Source: Croceivirga sp009797885
GTDB lineage: Bacteria; Bacteroidota; Bacteroidia; Flavobacteriales; Flavobacteriaceae
Reading direction: 5' to 3'
Length of the DNA: 64,000 nucleotides
Assembly: GCA_045866215.1 (NCBI GenBank)
Contig: AP035880.1
Span: 3,286,001 to 3,350,000 of the forward strand
Part shown: piece after piece, positions 8,963 to 18,332 of the stretch
Layout of the letters: each line of letters opens with the position of its first letter
How positions within the stretch are numbered: the first letter of the stretch is position 1
Notes under the pieces: generated by a model
The model's database searches: none
Seen by the model: the letters and a program-made list of their open reading frames with translations, nothing else
What the model was told of the DNA's origin: nothing
Translations under genes and position numbers: made by a program

Positions 8963-10246
8963 ATGTCTAGAACCGCAACAATAGAATTTGAAGGAAAAAA
9001 ATATGAGTTTCCCGTTATGGAGGGAACCGAGAATGAATTGGCCATTGATATAAAAACATTGCGAGGTACTACAGGGATGGTCACTATAGATCCGGGGTAT
9101 AAGAATACGGGTTCTTGTGAGAGCGGCATTACTTTTTTGGATGGAGAAAAGGGCATTCTAAGGTACAGGGGATATTCTATTGAGGACTTGGCGGAAAAGG
9201 CAAATTTTTTGGAAGTAGCTTACCTTCTCATTTTTGGGGAACTTCCCAACAAAGAACAGTTAGGAAAATTTGATCAAGATATTAAGGCGGAATCCCACGT
9301 TGATGAGGAAATGAAAAAGATTTTGGATGGTTTTCCAAAATCAGCCCATCCTATGGGGGTACTTTCCTCCTTGACCAGTGCTTTGGTCGCTTTTAATCCT
9401 TCTTCTGTTGATGTTTCCTCGGAACAGGCCATGTACAATTCCATTGTTCGTATTTTGGCAAAGTTCCCCGTTCTGGTGGCATGGACCATGCGAAAGAAAA
9501 TGGGTTTGCCGTTGGACTATGGTGATGATAGTTTGGGTTATGTGGAGAACATTCATAAAATGATGTTCAAACGTCCCAATAAGGAATACGAGAAGAATAA
9601 AATTGTAATCGATGCTTTGGATAAGCTTCTCATACTTCACGCAGATCATGAGCAAAACTGTTCCACATCCACGGTGAGGATCGTAGGTTCGTCCCATGCG
9701 GGCTTGTTCGCTTCACTTTCTGCAGGTATTTCCGCATTGTGGGGCCCACTGCATGGAGGCGCCAATCAAGCGGTTTTGGAAATGTTAAAGGCCATCGAGG
9801 ATGATGGTGGGGATACCAAAAAATATATGGCCAAGGCCAAGGACAAGGAAGACCCATTTCGATTAATGGGCTTTGGGCACAGAGTCTATAAGAACTTTGA
9901 TCCAAGGGCTCGGATCATTAAGAAATCTGCCGATGAGGTTCTGGGGGCATTGGGTATAGAAGACCCTATTCTGGAAATTGCAAAAGGACTGGAGAAGGAA
10001 GCCCTGGAAGACCAATATTTTGTTGATCGGAAGTTGTACCCCAACGTGGATTTTTATTCAGGAATCATTTACAGGGCCATGGGCATACCGGTAGATATGT
10101 TTACGGTAATGTTTGCTTTGGGCCGACTTCCCGGTTGGATTGCCCAATGGAGGGAGATGCGCTTGCGAAAAGAGCCCATTGGAAGGCCCAGACAGGTTTA
10201 TATAGGTGCCAACGATAGAAGCTTTGTGAAGTTAGAGAATCGATAG
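8963..10246 (+). CDS. gltA: Citrate synthase
   Basis: This is a 427-residue type II citrate synthase, condensing oxaloacetate and acetyl-CoA at the entry to the TCA cycle and glyoxylate shunt. Visible signatures are ILHADHEQNCSTSTVRIVGS, PLHGGANQAVLEML (catalytic His) and FGHRVYKNFDPRA (catalytic His/Asp region), ending in a VYIGANDR-type C-terminus. It has its own promoter and a perfect-stem terminator. The aceBA genes that share its substrate pool lie some 50 kb away in this window. Confidence 0.97.
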   Translation: MSRTATIEFEGKKYEFPVMEGTENELAIDIKTLRGTTGMVTIDPGYKNTGSCESGITFLDGEKGILRYRGYSIEDLAEKANFLEVAYLLIFGELPNKEQLGKFDQDIKAESHVDEEMKKILDGFPKSAHPMGVLSSLTSALVAFNPSSVDVSSEQAMYNSIVRILAKFPVLVAWTMRKKMGLPLDYGDDSLGYVENIHKMMFKRPNKEYEKNKIVIDALDKLLILHADHEQNCSTSTVRIVGSSHAGLFASLSAGISALWGPLHGGANQAVLEMLKAIEDDGGDTKKYMAKAKDKEDPFRLMGFGHRVYKNFDPRARIIKKSADEVLGALGIEDPILEIAKGLEKEALEDQYFVDRKLYPNVDFYSGIIYRAMGIPVDMFTVMFALGRLPGWIAQWREMRLRKEPIGRPRQVYIGANDRSFVKLENR

Positions 10247-10270
10247 CATCCATCTTTTTTTGAATATTGT

Positions 10271-10303
10271 CCATTTCCAACATTCTTGGAAATGGACTTT
10301 TTT
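10271..10303 (+). terminator. Intrinsic terminator after gltA
   Basis: CCATTTCCAA (10271-10280) and TTGGAAATGG (10286-10295) form a perfect 10-bp stem with loop CATTC, followed by a T-run at 10298-10303. The T-run leads directly into the -7 box of the next gene. Confidence 0.88.
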
Positions 10304-10310
10304 ATATTTG
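10303..10310 (+). promoter_or_regulatory. -7 element upstream of the guanidino-enzyme gene
   Basis: TATATTTG is a perfect match to TAnnTTTG, 16 bases before the ATG at 10327. It overlaps the T-run of the gltA terminator, so termination and re-initiation are packed into about 40 bp. A TTG at 10286-10288 is only 14 bases away, closer than ideal. Confidence 0.6.
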
Positions 10311-10326
10311 CGCAAAACTACAATAC

Positions 10327-11247
10327 ATGCTAAAGCTTAATATAGCGGATGAAACTTCCCGGTTAAAAGCAGTGGTACTGGGGACCGCAGAAAGAAGTGG
10401 TCCCGTCCCGAAACCCGAAGATGCTTACGATCCCAAATCCCTGGAACACATTTTGGCCGGCACCTATCCCAAAGAGGAAGATATGATTAAGGAAATGGAT
10501 GCGTTTGTTGCGGTTTTTGAGAAGTATGGGGTAGAAGTATTTCGTCCGGAGGTATTGAAGGACTGTAACCAAATATTCTCCAGGGATATTGCTTTTGTCA
10601 TTGGGGATAAACTGATCAAGGCGAATATCCTTCCGGATAGGGAAGAAGAGTTCGAGGCCATTCTACATGTGTTGGAATATATTGATCCAGATACTATTTT
10701 ATACCCTCCAGAGGAAGTACATATTGAAGGCGGGGACGTAATGCCATGGAACGACGATATTTTTATTGGAACATACACCGGGCATGATTATCCTGACTAT
10801 ATCACGGCAAGAACCAATTGGGAAGGAGTGGATTACATCAAACAAATGTTTCCCACTAAAAAGGTGAAGTCCTTCGAATTGCGAAAATCCATTGCAAATC
10901 CCAAGGAAAATGCCCTTCACCTGGATTGTTGTTTCCAGCCCGTAGGTAAGGATAAGGCCATTATTCACAAAAATGGGTTTTTGATCGAAGAGGAATACCA
11001 GTGGCTGGTAAATTACTTTGGGAAAGAAAATGTTTTTGAGATAAGCGCGGATGAAATGTACCGCATGTTCAGTAATGTATTCTCCATTTCTCCTGAGGTG
11101 GTGGTTTCTGAGCAAAATTTTACCCGTCTCAATAATTGGTTAAGGGACCAGGGCTTTACTGTAGAGGAGATTCCGTATTCAGAGATTTCAAAACAAGGAG
11201 GACTCTTGCGTTGTAGTACGTTGCCTTTGGTACGGGGAATAATGTAG
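10327..11247 (+). CDS. Guanidino-group-modifying enzyme (arginine deiminase/DDAH superfamily)
   Basis: The 306-residue protein fits the amidinotransferase fold (penteins) that act on arginine, methylarginine or citrulline-type substrates. Key segments are FSRDIAFVIGD (substrate-binding Asp), EGGDVMPW, LHLDCCFQPVG (catalytic His) and the C-terminal GGLLRCSTLPLVR, where the Cys is the expected nucleophile. I chose ATG 10327 because the upstream in-frame codons overlap the gltA terminator and the -7 box. The substrate cannot be told from sequence. A second pentein (CtlX-like) lies at 17290 beyond the sugar cassette. Confidence 0.85.
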   Translation: MLKLNIADETSRLKAVVLGTAERSGPVPKPEDAYDPKSLEHILAGTYPKEEDMIKEMDAFVAVFEKYGVEVFRPEVLKDCNQIFSRDIAFVIGDKLIKANILPDREEEFEAILHVLEYIDPDTILYPPEEVHIEGGDVMPWNDDIFIGTYTGHDYPDYITARTNWEGVDYIKQMFPTKKVKSFELRKSIANPKENALHLDCCFQPVGKDKAIIHKNGFLIEEEYQWLVNYFGKENVFEISADEMYRMFSNVFSISPEVVVSEQNFTRLNNWLRDQGFTVEEIPYSEISKQGGLLRCSTLPLVRGIM

Positions 11248-11292
11248 TTACGAGGGATATATCATCTTTTATATTTTATTTTATCAAGACTA

Positions 11293-11324
11293 TTGTGTAC
11301 TCTGTACGTACTTTTCGATATTTG
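11293..11324 (+). promoter_or_regulatory. Candidate promoter of the SSF/DUF4434/AGE/FAD cassette
   Basis: TTG at 11293-11295 is followed 21 bases later by GATATTTG (11317-11324), seven of eight matches to the -7 consensus. The ATG is at 11345. The sequence between holds GTAC-centred repeats (GTGTAC, GTACGTAC) that could be an operator. Confidence 0.45.
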
Positions 11325-11344
11325 GGATGTGATGTAAAAACTTT

Positions 11345-13171
11345 ATGAAGCTTTCCTATTGGGATATTTCCATAGTACTGGTCTATATTGTAGGGGTGTT
11401 GGCCCTCGGGTTTTATCTTTCGAAAAGGTCATCAAAAAATCTGGAATCCTATTTTTTAGGGGGCAATAAATTGCCGTGGTACTACTTGGGGCTTAGCAAT
11501 GCTTCCGGGATGTTCGATATTTCCGGAACCATGTGGACGGTGGGCATTCTATTTGTCTATGGCCTTAAAAGTGCATGGTTGCCTTGGCTATGGCCCGTAT
11601 GGAACCAGGTCTTTATCTTCGTTTATTTGGCCATATGGATGCGGAGGTCCAATGTAATGACGGGAGCAGAGTGGATTACATTTCGGTTTGGTGACGGCAA
11701 AGGTGCCAAATTGTCCCATATCATCATTGTGATATTTGCCGTAATCAGTGTGTTGGGCTTCATTGCCTACTTTTTTGAAGGGATCGGGAAGTATTGTACT
11801 TCCATTCTCCCATGGGATTTGACATTTGATTTTTTGGGATACCAGGTCTCATCGGCCAAAAGCTACGCACTTTTGGTTTGTGGGCTCACTTCCCTCTATA
11901 CGGTCAAGGGAGGTATGCATAGCGTGGTAGCTACGGAAGTAATGCAATTTGTGATCATGACCATAGCGTGTGTTGGTGTAGGGATCATTGCCTATAACAT
12001 GACCAGTGCCGAGCAAATAGACGCTGTGGTCCCAGAGGGGTGGAAGGAACTTATATTTTCTTGGAAACTTGATCTTGATTGGAGTGAAACGACCTTCCCC
12101 CAAGTCAATGGAAAAATAGCTAAAGATGGTTTTGATTTATTTGGGCTATTGTTTGTCCTAATGGTGTTGAAAGGGATTTTGGCATCTACCGCCGGTCCTG
12201 TACCAAGCTATGATATGCAACGGATCCTTGCGACCAAGAACCCCGCTGAGGCGGCAAAGATGAGTTTTTTGACCATTTGTGTACTCTATATTCCCAGATA
12301 TTTTATGATTGTCGGTTTTACCGTACTTTCCTTGGCATATCTGGGCCCGGAACTTATGGCCATGGGAGCAAATATTGATTTTGAGCAGATTCTGCCCCTG
12401 GCCATCAACAAATTCTTGCCCGTGGGACTTAAAGGACTGATGCTTGCCGGATTTTTGGCCGCTTTTATGGGAACCTTTGCAGCCTTTGTCAATGCCGCTC
12501 CTGCCTACATCGTCAATGATATCTACAAAAAGTATATTAATCCCAAGGCCCAGGATAAACGATTGGTAAGGTTAAGTGTCATTTCATCTTTGGGAATCGT
12601 TGTTATTGGAATAGTTTTTGGCCTCAACGCAGGTTCCCTCAATGAGCTGATTTTATGGTTGAGTTCTGCCTTGTATGGAGGGTATGTGGCGGCCAATGTA
12701 TTGAAGTGGGTATGGTGGAGGTTTACCGGCAATGGATATTTTTGGGGAATGCTATTTGGTTTGGTGGCTTCCACCATAAAACTCTTTTTCTTTTCCGAGT
12801 ATGTGGACATATTTGTTTTCCCTATCATATTCCTGTTTTCCTTTTTGGGATGCATAGTGGGAACCTATCTGGAGCCACTTCCAAATCGTGAAGCGGTAAA
12901 AACGTTTTACAAACAAACCCGACCTTGGGGCTTTTGGGGACCTATCAAAAAGGAAGTCATGGCGGAGGACCCCTCCTTTGTGCCCAATAAAGACATGGGA
13001 CGCGATGCATCCAATATAGGTATCGGTATCGTCTGGCAAATGGCCCAGGTGGTCATTCCCATTTATTTTATGCTTAGGGAGAACACCCAGATGGTGGTAT
13101 GGTCCGCAGTTTTAATTCTGACCAGTTATCTATTAAAAAGGTTGTGGTGGGATAATCTAAAGAACGTTTAG
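11345..13171 (+). CDS. Sodium:solute symporter (SSF family), probable sugar transporter
   Basis: The protein (608 residues) is strongly hydrophobic, with about 14 membrane segments. It shows SSF-family sequence: an N-terminal VYIVGVLALGFYLSKRSSKNL, then SYFLGGNKLPWYYLGLSNASG, and a later LMLAGFLAAFMGTFAAFVNAAPAYIVNDIY. SSF members co-import sugars, sialic acids, amino acids or vitamins with Na+. It is the first gene of a tight cluster (4 bp before the DUF4434 gene). The neighbouring sugar epimerase and oxidoreductase make a carbohydrate substrate likely; the exact substrate is unknown. Confidence 0.9.
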   Translation: MKLSYWDISIVLVYIVGVLALGFYLSKRSSKNLESYFLGGNKLPWYYLGLSNASGMFDISGTMWTVGILFVYGLKSAWLPWLWPVWNQVFIFVYLAIWMRRSNVMTGAEWITFRFGDGKGAKLSHIIIVIFAVISVLGFIAYFFEGIGKYCTSILPWDLTFDFLGYQVSSAKSYALLVCGLTSLYTVKGGMHSVVATEVMQFVIMTIACVGVGIIAYNMTSAEQIDAVVPEGWKELIFSWKLDLDWSETTFPQVNGKIAKDGFDLFGLLFVLMVLKGILASTAGPVPSYDMQRILATKNPAEAAKMSFLTICVLYIPRYFMIVGFTVLSLAYLGPELMAMGANIDFEQILPLAINKFLPVGLKGLMLAGFLAAFMGTFAAFVNAAPAYIVNDIYKKYINPKAQDKRLVRLSVISSLGIVVIGIVFGLNAGSLNELILWLSSALYGGYVAANVLKWVWWRFTGNGYFWGMLFGLVASTIKLFFFSEYVDIFVFPIIFLFSFLGCIVGTYLEPLPNREAVKTFYKQTRPWGFWGPIKKEVMAEDPSFVPNKDMGRDASNIGIGIVWQMAQVVIPIYFMLRENTQMVVWSAVLILTSYLLKRLWWDNLKNV

Positions 13172-13175
13172 TGTT

Positions 13176-14129
13176 ATGGATGGAAGTTTAATGATCAGTG
13201 GAACTTTTTTGGACGAAATAAGCCATGATATTCCGCATCAGAATTGGGGAAGGAAAGAGTGGGAAAACGATTTTAAGCTCATGAAAAAAATGGGCATTGA
13301 TACCGTAGTTCTTATTCGATGTGGCTATCAAAAGTTTTTAACGTACCCTTCTAAATACCTGGTTCAGAAAAAGGATTGTTTTATGCCAAGGGTTGACCTG
13401 GTCAAACAATTTCTGGAATTGTCGGAACTTTATGGGATGCAGTTTTATTTTGGAACCTATGATAGTGGAGCCTATTGGGCGACCGGTAATATGACGAAGG
13501 AACTTGATGTTAACCTTAAGGTTATTGAAGAGGCTTATGCCCAATATGGGCATTTCAAGAGCTTTAAAGGATGGTATTTAAGTCTTGAGCTAAGCAGAAG
13601 GACAAAAGGGGCCATTGAGACCATTGCTACATTGGGGAAGCAGTGCAAAGCGGTAAGTCAGGGTTTGCCCGTTTTTATCTCGCCCTGGATTGATGGTAAA
13701 AAAGCAGTGATGGCGGCAGATAGTTCCATTTCCAAGGAAGAAGTGGTATCCCTTAAAGAACACCAAGCGGAATGGAACGAGATTTTTGATGGCGTACAGG
13801 GTGCCATAGATATTGTGGCTTTTCAAGATGGCCATGTAGCTTATGATGAACTGGAGGACTATTTGAAGATCAACAAAAAACTGGCAGATACCTATGGTAT
13901 GCAGTCATGGACCAATACCGAGTCATTTGATCGGGACATGCCCATAAAGTTTTTACCCATAAAGTTTGAAAAACTATTATTAAAACTGGGGGCGGCCAAA
14001 AGGGCTGGATGTACAAAGGCCATAACATTTGAATTCTCCCATTTTATGAGTCCCCAGTCTTCCTATCGTCAAGCAGGCCATTTGTACAATAGGTACCTGG
14101 AGCATTTTGGAGAACAGCTAACATCATGA
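13176..14129 (+). CDS. DUF4434-like TIM-barrel protein, putative glycoside hydrolase relative
   Basis: This 317-residue protein has no signal peptide. It begins MDGSLMISGTFLDEISHDIP and continues with NDFKLMKKMGIDTVVLIRCG, which looks like the DUF4434 family, TIM-barrel proteins found in carbohydrate loci. Later landmarks are GWYLSLELSRR, DIVAFQDGHV and ITFEFSHFMSP. The acidic residues in these segments (E in SLELS, D in FQDG, E in FEFSH) sit at strand ends where glycosidase catalytic residues usually occur, but activity is not established. It lies 4 bp after the symporter gene and 16 bp before the epimerase gene. Confidence 0.7.
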   Translation: MDGSLMISGTFLDEISHDIPHQNWGRKEWENDFKLMKKMGIDTVVLIRCGYQKFLTYPSKYLVQKKDCFMPRVDLVKQFLELSELYGMQFYFGTYDSGAYWATGNMTKELDVNLKVIEEAYAQYGHFKSFKGWYLSLELSRRTKGAIETIATLGKQCKAVSQGLPVFISPWIDGKKAVMAADSSISKEEVVSLKEHQAEWNEIFDGVQGAIDIVAFQDGHVAYDELEDYLKINKKLADTYGMQSWTNTESFDRDMPIKFLPIKFEKLLLKLGAAKRAGCTKAITFEFSHFMSPQSSYRQAGHLYNRYLEHFGEQLTS

Positions 14130-14145
14130 CCAAATCCTAAATCGT

Positions 14146-15303
14146 TTGAAAAAGTACGTTGACATCTACAGGGAGGAACTGTCCAAGGAAGTGATCCCAT
14201 TTTGGGAAAGCCATTCCAAGGATGATGCTTATGGCGGCTATTTTACCTGTCTTGATTTAGAGGGGAATGTGTATGACACGGACAAATTTGTTTGGTTGCA
14301 GGCCAGACAAGCGTGGATGTTTTCAACATTCTACAATTCGTTGGAAGCAAATCCCAATTGGAAGGAAATGGCCAGGCATGGCATTGATTTTCTCGAAAAC
14401 TATGGTAGGGATAAAAATGGGGATTGGTATTTTTCCCTAGATCAAAGGGGAAATCCATTGGTGCAGCCCTATAACATTTTTTCCGATTGTTTTGCTGCGA
14501 TGGCTTTTGGGGCGTATTATGGGATTTCCGGTGAACAGCGTTATGCAGAAATTGCTAAAGACACATTTTGGAATATCCTTAAGCGCCAGGATAATCCCAA
14601 AGGAGGTTACAATAAGAAATACCCAGGAACACGAAATCTACAAAACTTTGCACTGCCCATGATCCTCAGCAATCTTTCCATGGAATTGGAGCCCATTCTA
14701 GGGAAGGAAGAGGTATCAAAGATAACAGCGGACATTGCCACACTCATCATCACTAAGTTTTATGATTCCCAAAGGGGTTTGGTATTGGAAAACATTTCTG
14801 AAGGTGGGGAATTTGTGGATAGTTTTGAAGGAAGGCTTCTAAATCCCGGACATGCCATTGAAGCCATGTGGTTCATTATGAATATTGGATTACGGAACAA
14901 TGATTTGGTTTTAGTGGAAAAGGCCGAACAAATTATGTATCAACAACTGGAAAAGGGATGGGACGAGAAATATGGTGGCATTTTTTACTTCTTGGATGCC
15001 AAAGGTAAACCGACGGAACAATTGGAATGGGACCGGAAATTGTGGTGGGTACATTTGGAAACCCTGGTGGCCCTGGCAAAAACCTACGCCTTTAATCGCA
15101 GTCCAAAGGCCAAAACCTGGTTTGAAAAAGTACATGAATATACGTGGAACCACTTTAGGGACCCCAAAAATGGAGGGGAATGGTACGGCTATCTGGATAG
15201 AAGGGGAGAACTGTTGCTTCATTTAAAAGGGGGCAAATGGAAGGGGTGTTTTCATGTGCCACGGGCACTCTTGGAAATTTCAAGAACGCTGGATACCATT
15301 TGA
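14146..15303 (+). CDS. N-acylglucosamine/cellobiose 2-epimerase family protein (AGE), TTG start
   Basis: The protein (385 residues) is an (alpha/alpha)6-barrel epimerase of the AGE family, whose members interconvert GlcNAc/ManNAc, cellobiose/glucosyl-mannose or mannose/fructose-type sugars. Features are YGGYFTCLDLEGN at the start, GHAIEAMWFIM (catalytic-type His), EKYGGIFYFLD, KLWWVHLETLVAL (second His) and a C-terminal KGCFHVPRALLEI (third His). The start is TTG at 14146; no in-frame ATG fits the conserved N-terminus. The substrate cannot be assigned. It ends just upstream of the FAD oxidoreductase gene. Confidence 0.85.
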   Translation: MKKYVDIYREELSKEVIPFWESHSKDDAYGGYFTCLDLEGNVYDTDKFVWLQARQAWMFSTFYNSLEANPNWKEMARHGIDFLENYGRDKNGDWYFSLDQRGNPLVQPYNIFSDCFAAMAFGAYYGISGEQRYAEIAKDTFWNILKRQDNPKGGYNKKYPGTRNLQNFALPMILSNLSMELEPILGKEEVSKITADIATLIITKFYDSQRGLVLENISEGGEFVDSFEGRLLNPGHAIEAMWFIMNIGLRNNDLVLVEKAEQIMYQQLEKGWDEKYGGIFYFLDAKGKPTEQLEWDRKLWWVHLETLVALAKTYAFNRSPKAKTWFEKVHEYTWNHFRDPKNGGEWYGYLDRRGELLLHLKGGKWKGCFHVPRALLEISRTLDTI

Positions 15304-15323
15304 AGGATACCAAATATGATACG

Positions 15324-17153
15324 ATGATGAGAATACTATTCCTGACCATTTCCTTTTCTTTTTTTATGCTTGGGCATTCCCAAAAAGAAGTGGATATCCT
15401 TATTATTGGAGGTGGTGCCGGAGGAACTTCGGCAGCTATTCAAGCTGCTCGTATGGGAGCAAGTGTGCAAATCCTGGAAAAGACCGAATGGTTGGGCGGT
15501 ATGTTGACTTCCGCGGGCGTATCGGCCATTGACGGCAACCATAGACTGCCATCCGGTATTTGGGGAGAATTTCGTCAAAAACTATATGAATATTATGGGG
15601 GGCCACAGGAGGTGGCTACGGGTTGGGTCAGTCATACCCTTTTTGAACCTTCCGTTGGCAATGCCATTCTTACCAAAATGGCCACTATCCCCAATTTGGA
15701 TGTTGTTTTTAATGCCCGGTATGGAAAAGTCGAAAGGGAGCAGGAAAAGTGGAAGGTGAAGTATAGGTCAAAGGGGAAGGAACTGTTCACCAAAGCTATC
15801 GTGCTTATTGATGCTACCGAAACCGGTGAACTATTGCCTTTGGTAGGTGCGGAGTACCGCCTTGGGATGGATTCCAAAAAGGAGACTGGGGAAGCGCAAG
15901 CTCCCGGGATTGGGAATGCCATAGTGCAGGATTTGACCTATGTGGCCATTCTAAAGGATGTAGGGCAGAAAACACACACCAAAGGATTGGTGGACAGGCC
16001 CAAGGATTATAATCCCAAAGCATATGCCTGTGCCTGCCATAGGGAAAAAGGGGAGATGTTCGGTGGCGTGTCCGATTGTGAACAAATGCTGAATTATGGT
16101 AAGCTTCCCAACAATAAGTATATGATCAATTGGCCCAATTGCGGTAACGATTATTTTGTGGATTGGCCCCAACTTTCAGAGACCGAAAAAAAAGAGGCAA
16201 TCGAAAGGGCAAAGCGCTTCACCCAGGGATTTGTCCATTATATCCAAAACGAATTGGGTTTCACCCACCTAAGGCTGGAGAAGGAATTTCCCACCAAGGA
16301 CGGATATCCCATGATTCCCTATCATAGGGAAGGTAGAAGGGTAAAGGGAGAGGTGTTTTTGGTTGCCGATCATTTGGAAAGGCCCTATGATTTTGAACTG
16401 TATAAAACGGGGATTGCCGTAGGGGACTATCCTATAGACCATCACCATGATAAGAACCCAAATGCCCCCAAAATTGAATTCATAAACATCAAAGTGCCCA
16501 GTTATAATATTCCCATGGGGTGCTTAATTCCAAAAGGGATGGAAAACTTTCTGGTGGCGGATAAGAACATCAGTGTTTCCAATATTGTAAATGGCACTAC
16601 GCGGTTACAACCAGTGGTATTGGGTATAGGACAGGCATCAGGGGCCATAGCGGCCTTGGCCGTTTTGGATAAGGTGTCAACCACCAAGATATCCATTAGA
16701 AAAGTCCAACAGGCCTTACTGAACAGCAAAGCCTATCTCATGCCATTTATAGATGTTCCCCCAACGGATAGAGCGTTTGAATCGATTCAAAGAATAGGGG
16801 CCTCCGGAGTACTCAAAGGCTATGGGGTACCCTATAAATGGGCCAATGAAACCTGGTTTTATCCGGAAAGGATGGTTTCGGAATTTGAATTAAAGTCTGG
16901 TTTACTAGGCGCTTACCCCAAACTAAGGGACCTGCCTGCTTCTGGAGCATGGGTATCGCCCAAGTATATCGTGGACATCATGAATTCGCTTACCAAAGAA
17001 ATAACCCTGGACAATTTAAAGGAATTATGGACTGCTGGAGCCGTTCCCGCACCTTTTTCCGAAACAGATCCCTTGGACAGGCGTACAATCAGTATTTTAA
17101 TTGATAAGCTTTTGAATCCGTTTGAACGCGAGGTGGATTTTGAGGGCAAATAA
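15324..17153 (+). CDS. Exported FAD-dependent oxidoreductase
   Basis: The 609-residue protein starts at ATG 15324 with a Sec-type signal peptide of about 20 residues ending at GHSQ. Directly after it comes the dinucleotide-binding motif DILIIGGGAGGTSAA. It resembles the FAD_oxidored (PF12831) group often annotated in polysaccharide clusters, with QPVVLGIGQASGAIAALAV near residue 460 closing the FAD domain. The C-terminal 150 residues are an additional small domain. A periplasmic flavoprotein beside a sugar symporter and an epimerase suggests oxidation of the imported carbohydrate before or after uptake (inference). Confidence 0.8.
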   Translation: MMRILFLTISFSFFMLGHSQKEVDILIIGGGAGGTSAAIQAARMGASVQILEKTEWLGGMLTSAGVSAIDGNHRLPSGIWGEFRQKLYEYYGGPQEVATGWVSHTLFEPSVGNAILTKMATIPNLDVVFNARYGKVEREQEKWKVKYRSKGKELFTKAIVLIDATETGELLPLVGAEYRLGMDSKKETGEAQAPGIGNAIVQDLTYVAILKDVGQKTHTKGLVDRPKDYNPKAYACACHREKGEMFGGVSDCEQMLNYGKLPNNKYMINWPNCGNDYFVDWPQLSETEKKEAIERAKRFTQGFVHYIQNELGFTHLRLEKEFPTKDGYPMIPYHREGRRVKGEVFLVADHLERPYDFELYKTGIAVGDYPIDHHHDKNPNAPKIEFINIKVPSYNIPMGCLIPKGMENFLVADKNISVSNIVNGTTRLQPVVLGIGQASGAIAALAVLDKVSTTKISIRKVQQALLNSKAYLMPFIDVPPTDRAFESIQRIGASGVLKGYGVPYKWANETWFYPERMVSEFELKSGLLGAYPKLRDLPASGAWVSPKYIVDIMNSLTKEITLDNLKELWTAGAVPAPFSETDPLDRRTISILIDKLLNPFEREVDFEGK

Positions 17154-17289
17154 AAGAAATGGTGACAGGGTTCCAGGCGGACTTGGAACTAAATTCTATA
17201 GGGATACCAATTCTTGGGAAAATAAAATCCATATTTGCACATCCGTTTAGGATATACTTCAAATTTCAATAAGCTGATAGTAACTTAAA

Positions 17290-18219
17290 ATGCAGATTAC
17301 CAATACCATACTAATGATTAGGCCAGTGGCTTTTCGAATGAACGAACAAACTGCCGTAAATAACTATTTCCAGGAAGATTTAGGTTCAAAGAATTCCGAA
17401 ATCAATACAAGGGCACAGGCGGAATTTGATGCTTTTGTAAAGGTGCTCCGGGACCACGGGGTGAAGGTAGTGACCATAAACGATCAGTTGGAAACGGATA
17501 CACCAGACTCCATTTTCCCAAACAATTGGGTCTCCTTTCATGATAGTGGCACAGTGGTAATCTATCCCATGTTCGCTCCCAACAGAAGAAAGGAACGCAG
17601 GGAGGATATCTTTGCTATTTTGGAGAAGGAAGGTTTCCGAATAGATACCGTTATTGATTATACGGCTGCTGAAGAAGAGGGTGTGTTTTTGGAGGGAACG
17701 GGAAGTATACTGAAGGACCGGGTGAATCAAAAAGCGTATTGCGCATTATCTGAAAGGGCACACGAAGCACTTTTTATAGAGTTCTGTGAGGATTTTGACT
17801 GTTTCCCCGTGATTTTTACGGCCAATCAAACCGTGAACGGGGAGCGTTTGCCCATTTATCATACCAACGTAATGATGGCCATGGCAGAGACCTTTGTGGT
17901 CATTTGTTTGGATACCATTGATGATAAAAAAGAACGGAAAAATGTGGTGGAACACCTAAAAATGGATGGGAGGGAAATCATTCCGATAACGGAAGGCCAA
18001 ATGCACCATTTCGCCGGCAATATGCTTCAGGTGATAGGAAAGAATGGAAAACGTTTTATGGTGATGAGCTCCCAGGCGTACCATAGTTTAAGGGAGGATC
18101 AAATCCAAGCCATTGAAAAGCATTGTGCTATCATCCATAGCCCTTTGGAGACCATAGAAACCTGTGGTGGCGGATCGGCTCGATGTATGATGGCAGAGGT
18201 GTTTTTGCCGAAAACCTAA
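17290..18219 (+). CDS. ctlX: CtlX-like citrulline/arginine-directed hydrolase (pentein family)
   Basis: This 309-residue protein matches the amidinotransferase-family group named citrulline utilization hydrolase CtlX. Conserved segments are RPVAFRMNEQTAVNN, TPDSIFPNNWVSFH, EGVFLEGTGSILKD, LPIYHTNVMMAMA (catalytic His) and CGGGSARCMMAEVFLP, which carries the C-terminal nucleophile Cys. It is separated from the other pentein gene at 10327 by the four-gene sugar cassette. The physiological substrate is uncertain. Confidence 0.82.
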   Translation: MQITNTILMIRPVAFRMNEQTAVNNYFQEDLGSKNSEINTRAQAEFDAFVKVLRDHGVKVVTINDQLETDTPDSIFPNNWVSFHDSGTVVIYPMFAPNRRKERREDIFAILEKEGFRIDTVIDYTAAEEEGVFLEGTGSILKDRVNQKAYCALSERAHEALFIEFCEDFDCFPVIFTANQTVNGERLPIYHTNVMMAMAETFVVICLDTIDDKKERKNVVEHLKMDGREIIPITEGQMHHFAGNMLQVIGKNGKRFMVMSSQAYHSLREDQIQAIEKHCAIIHSPLETIETCGGGSARCMMAEVFLPKT

Positions 18220-18294
18220 AGGTTAAACTCTCTTCATGGACTAAATCCATCGACCAACTTAAATAATGTCATAACTGCTCTGGTGGAGAGGGGT

Positions 18295-18313
18295 GATTCG
18301 GCAAGGCCGAATC
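18295..18313. repeat. Perfect hairpin downstream of the DUF559 gene
   Basis: GATTCGGC (18295-18302) and GCCGAATC (18306-18313) form an 8-bp perfect stem with a 3-base loop. There is no T-run on the plus strand. It lies 20 bp past the 3' end of the DUF559 gene and may mark the other edge of the hairpin-repeat unit. Confidence 0.45.
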
Positions 18314-18332
18314 AGGTAGGTTGAAACTATTT

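Noticed and set aside
11345..15303. Sialic acid catabolic cluster (SSF transporter plus AGE epimerase)
   Set aside because: No lyase, kinase, deacetylase or sialidase is present, and the DUF4434 and FAD oxidoreductase genes do not fit that pathway.
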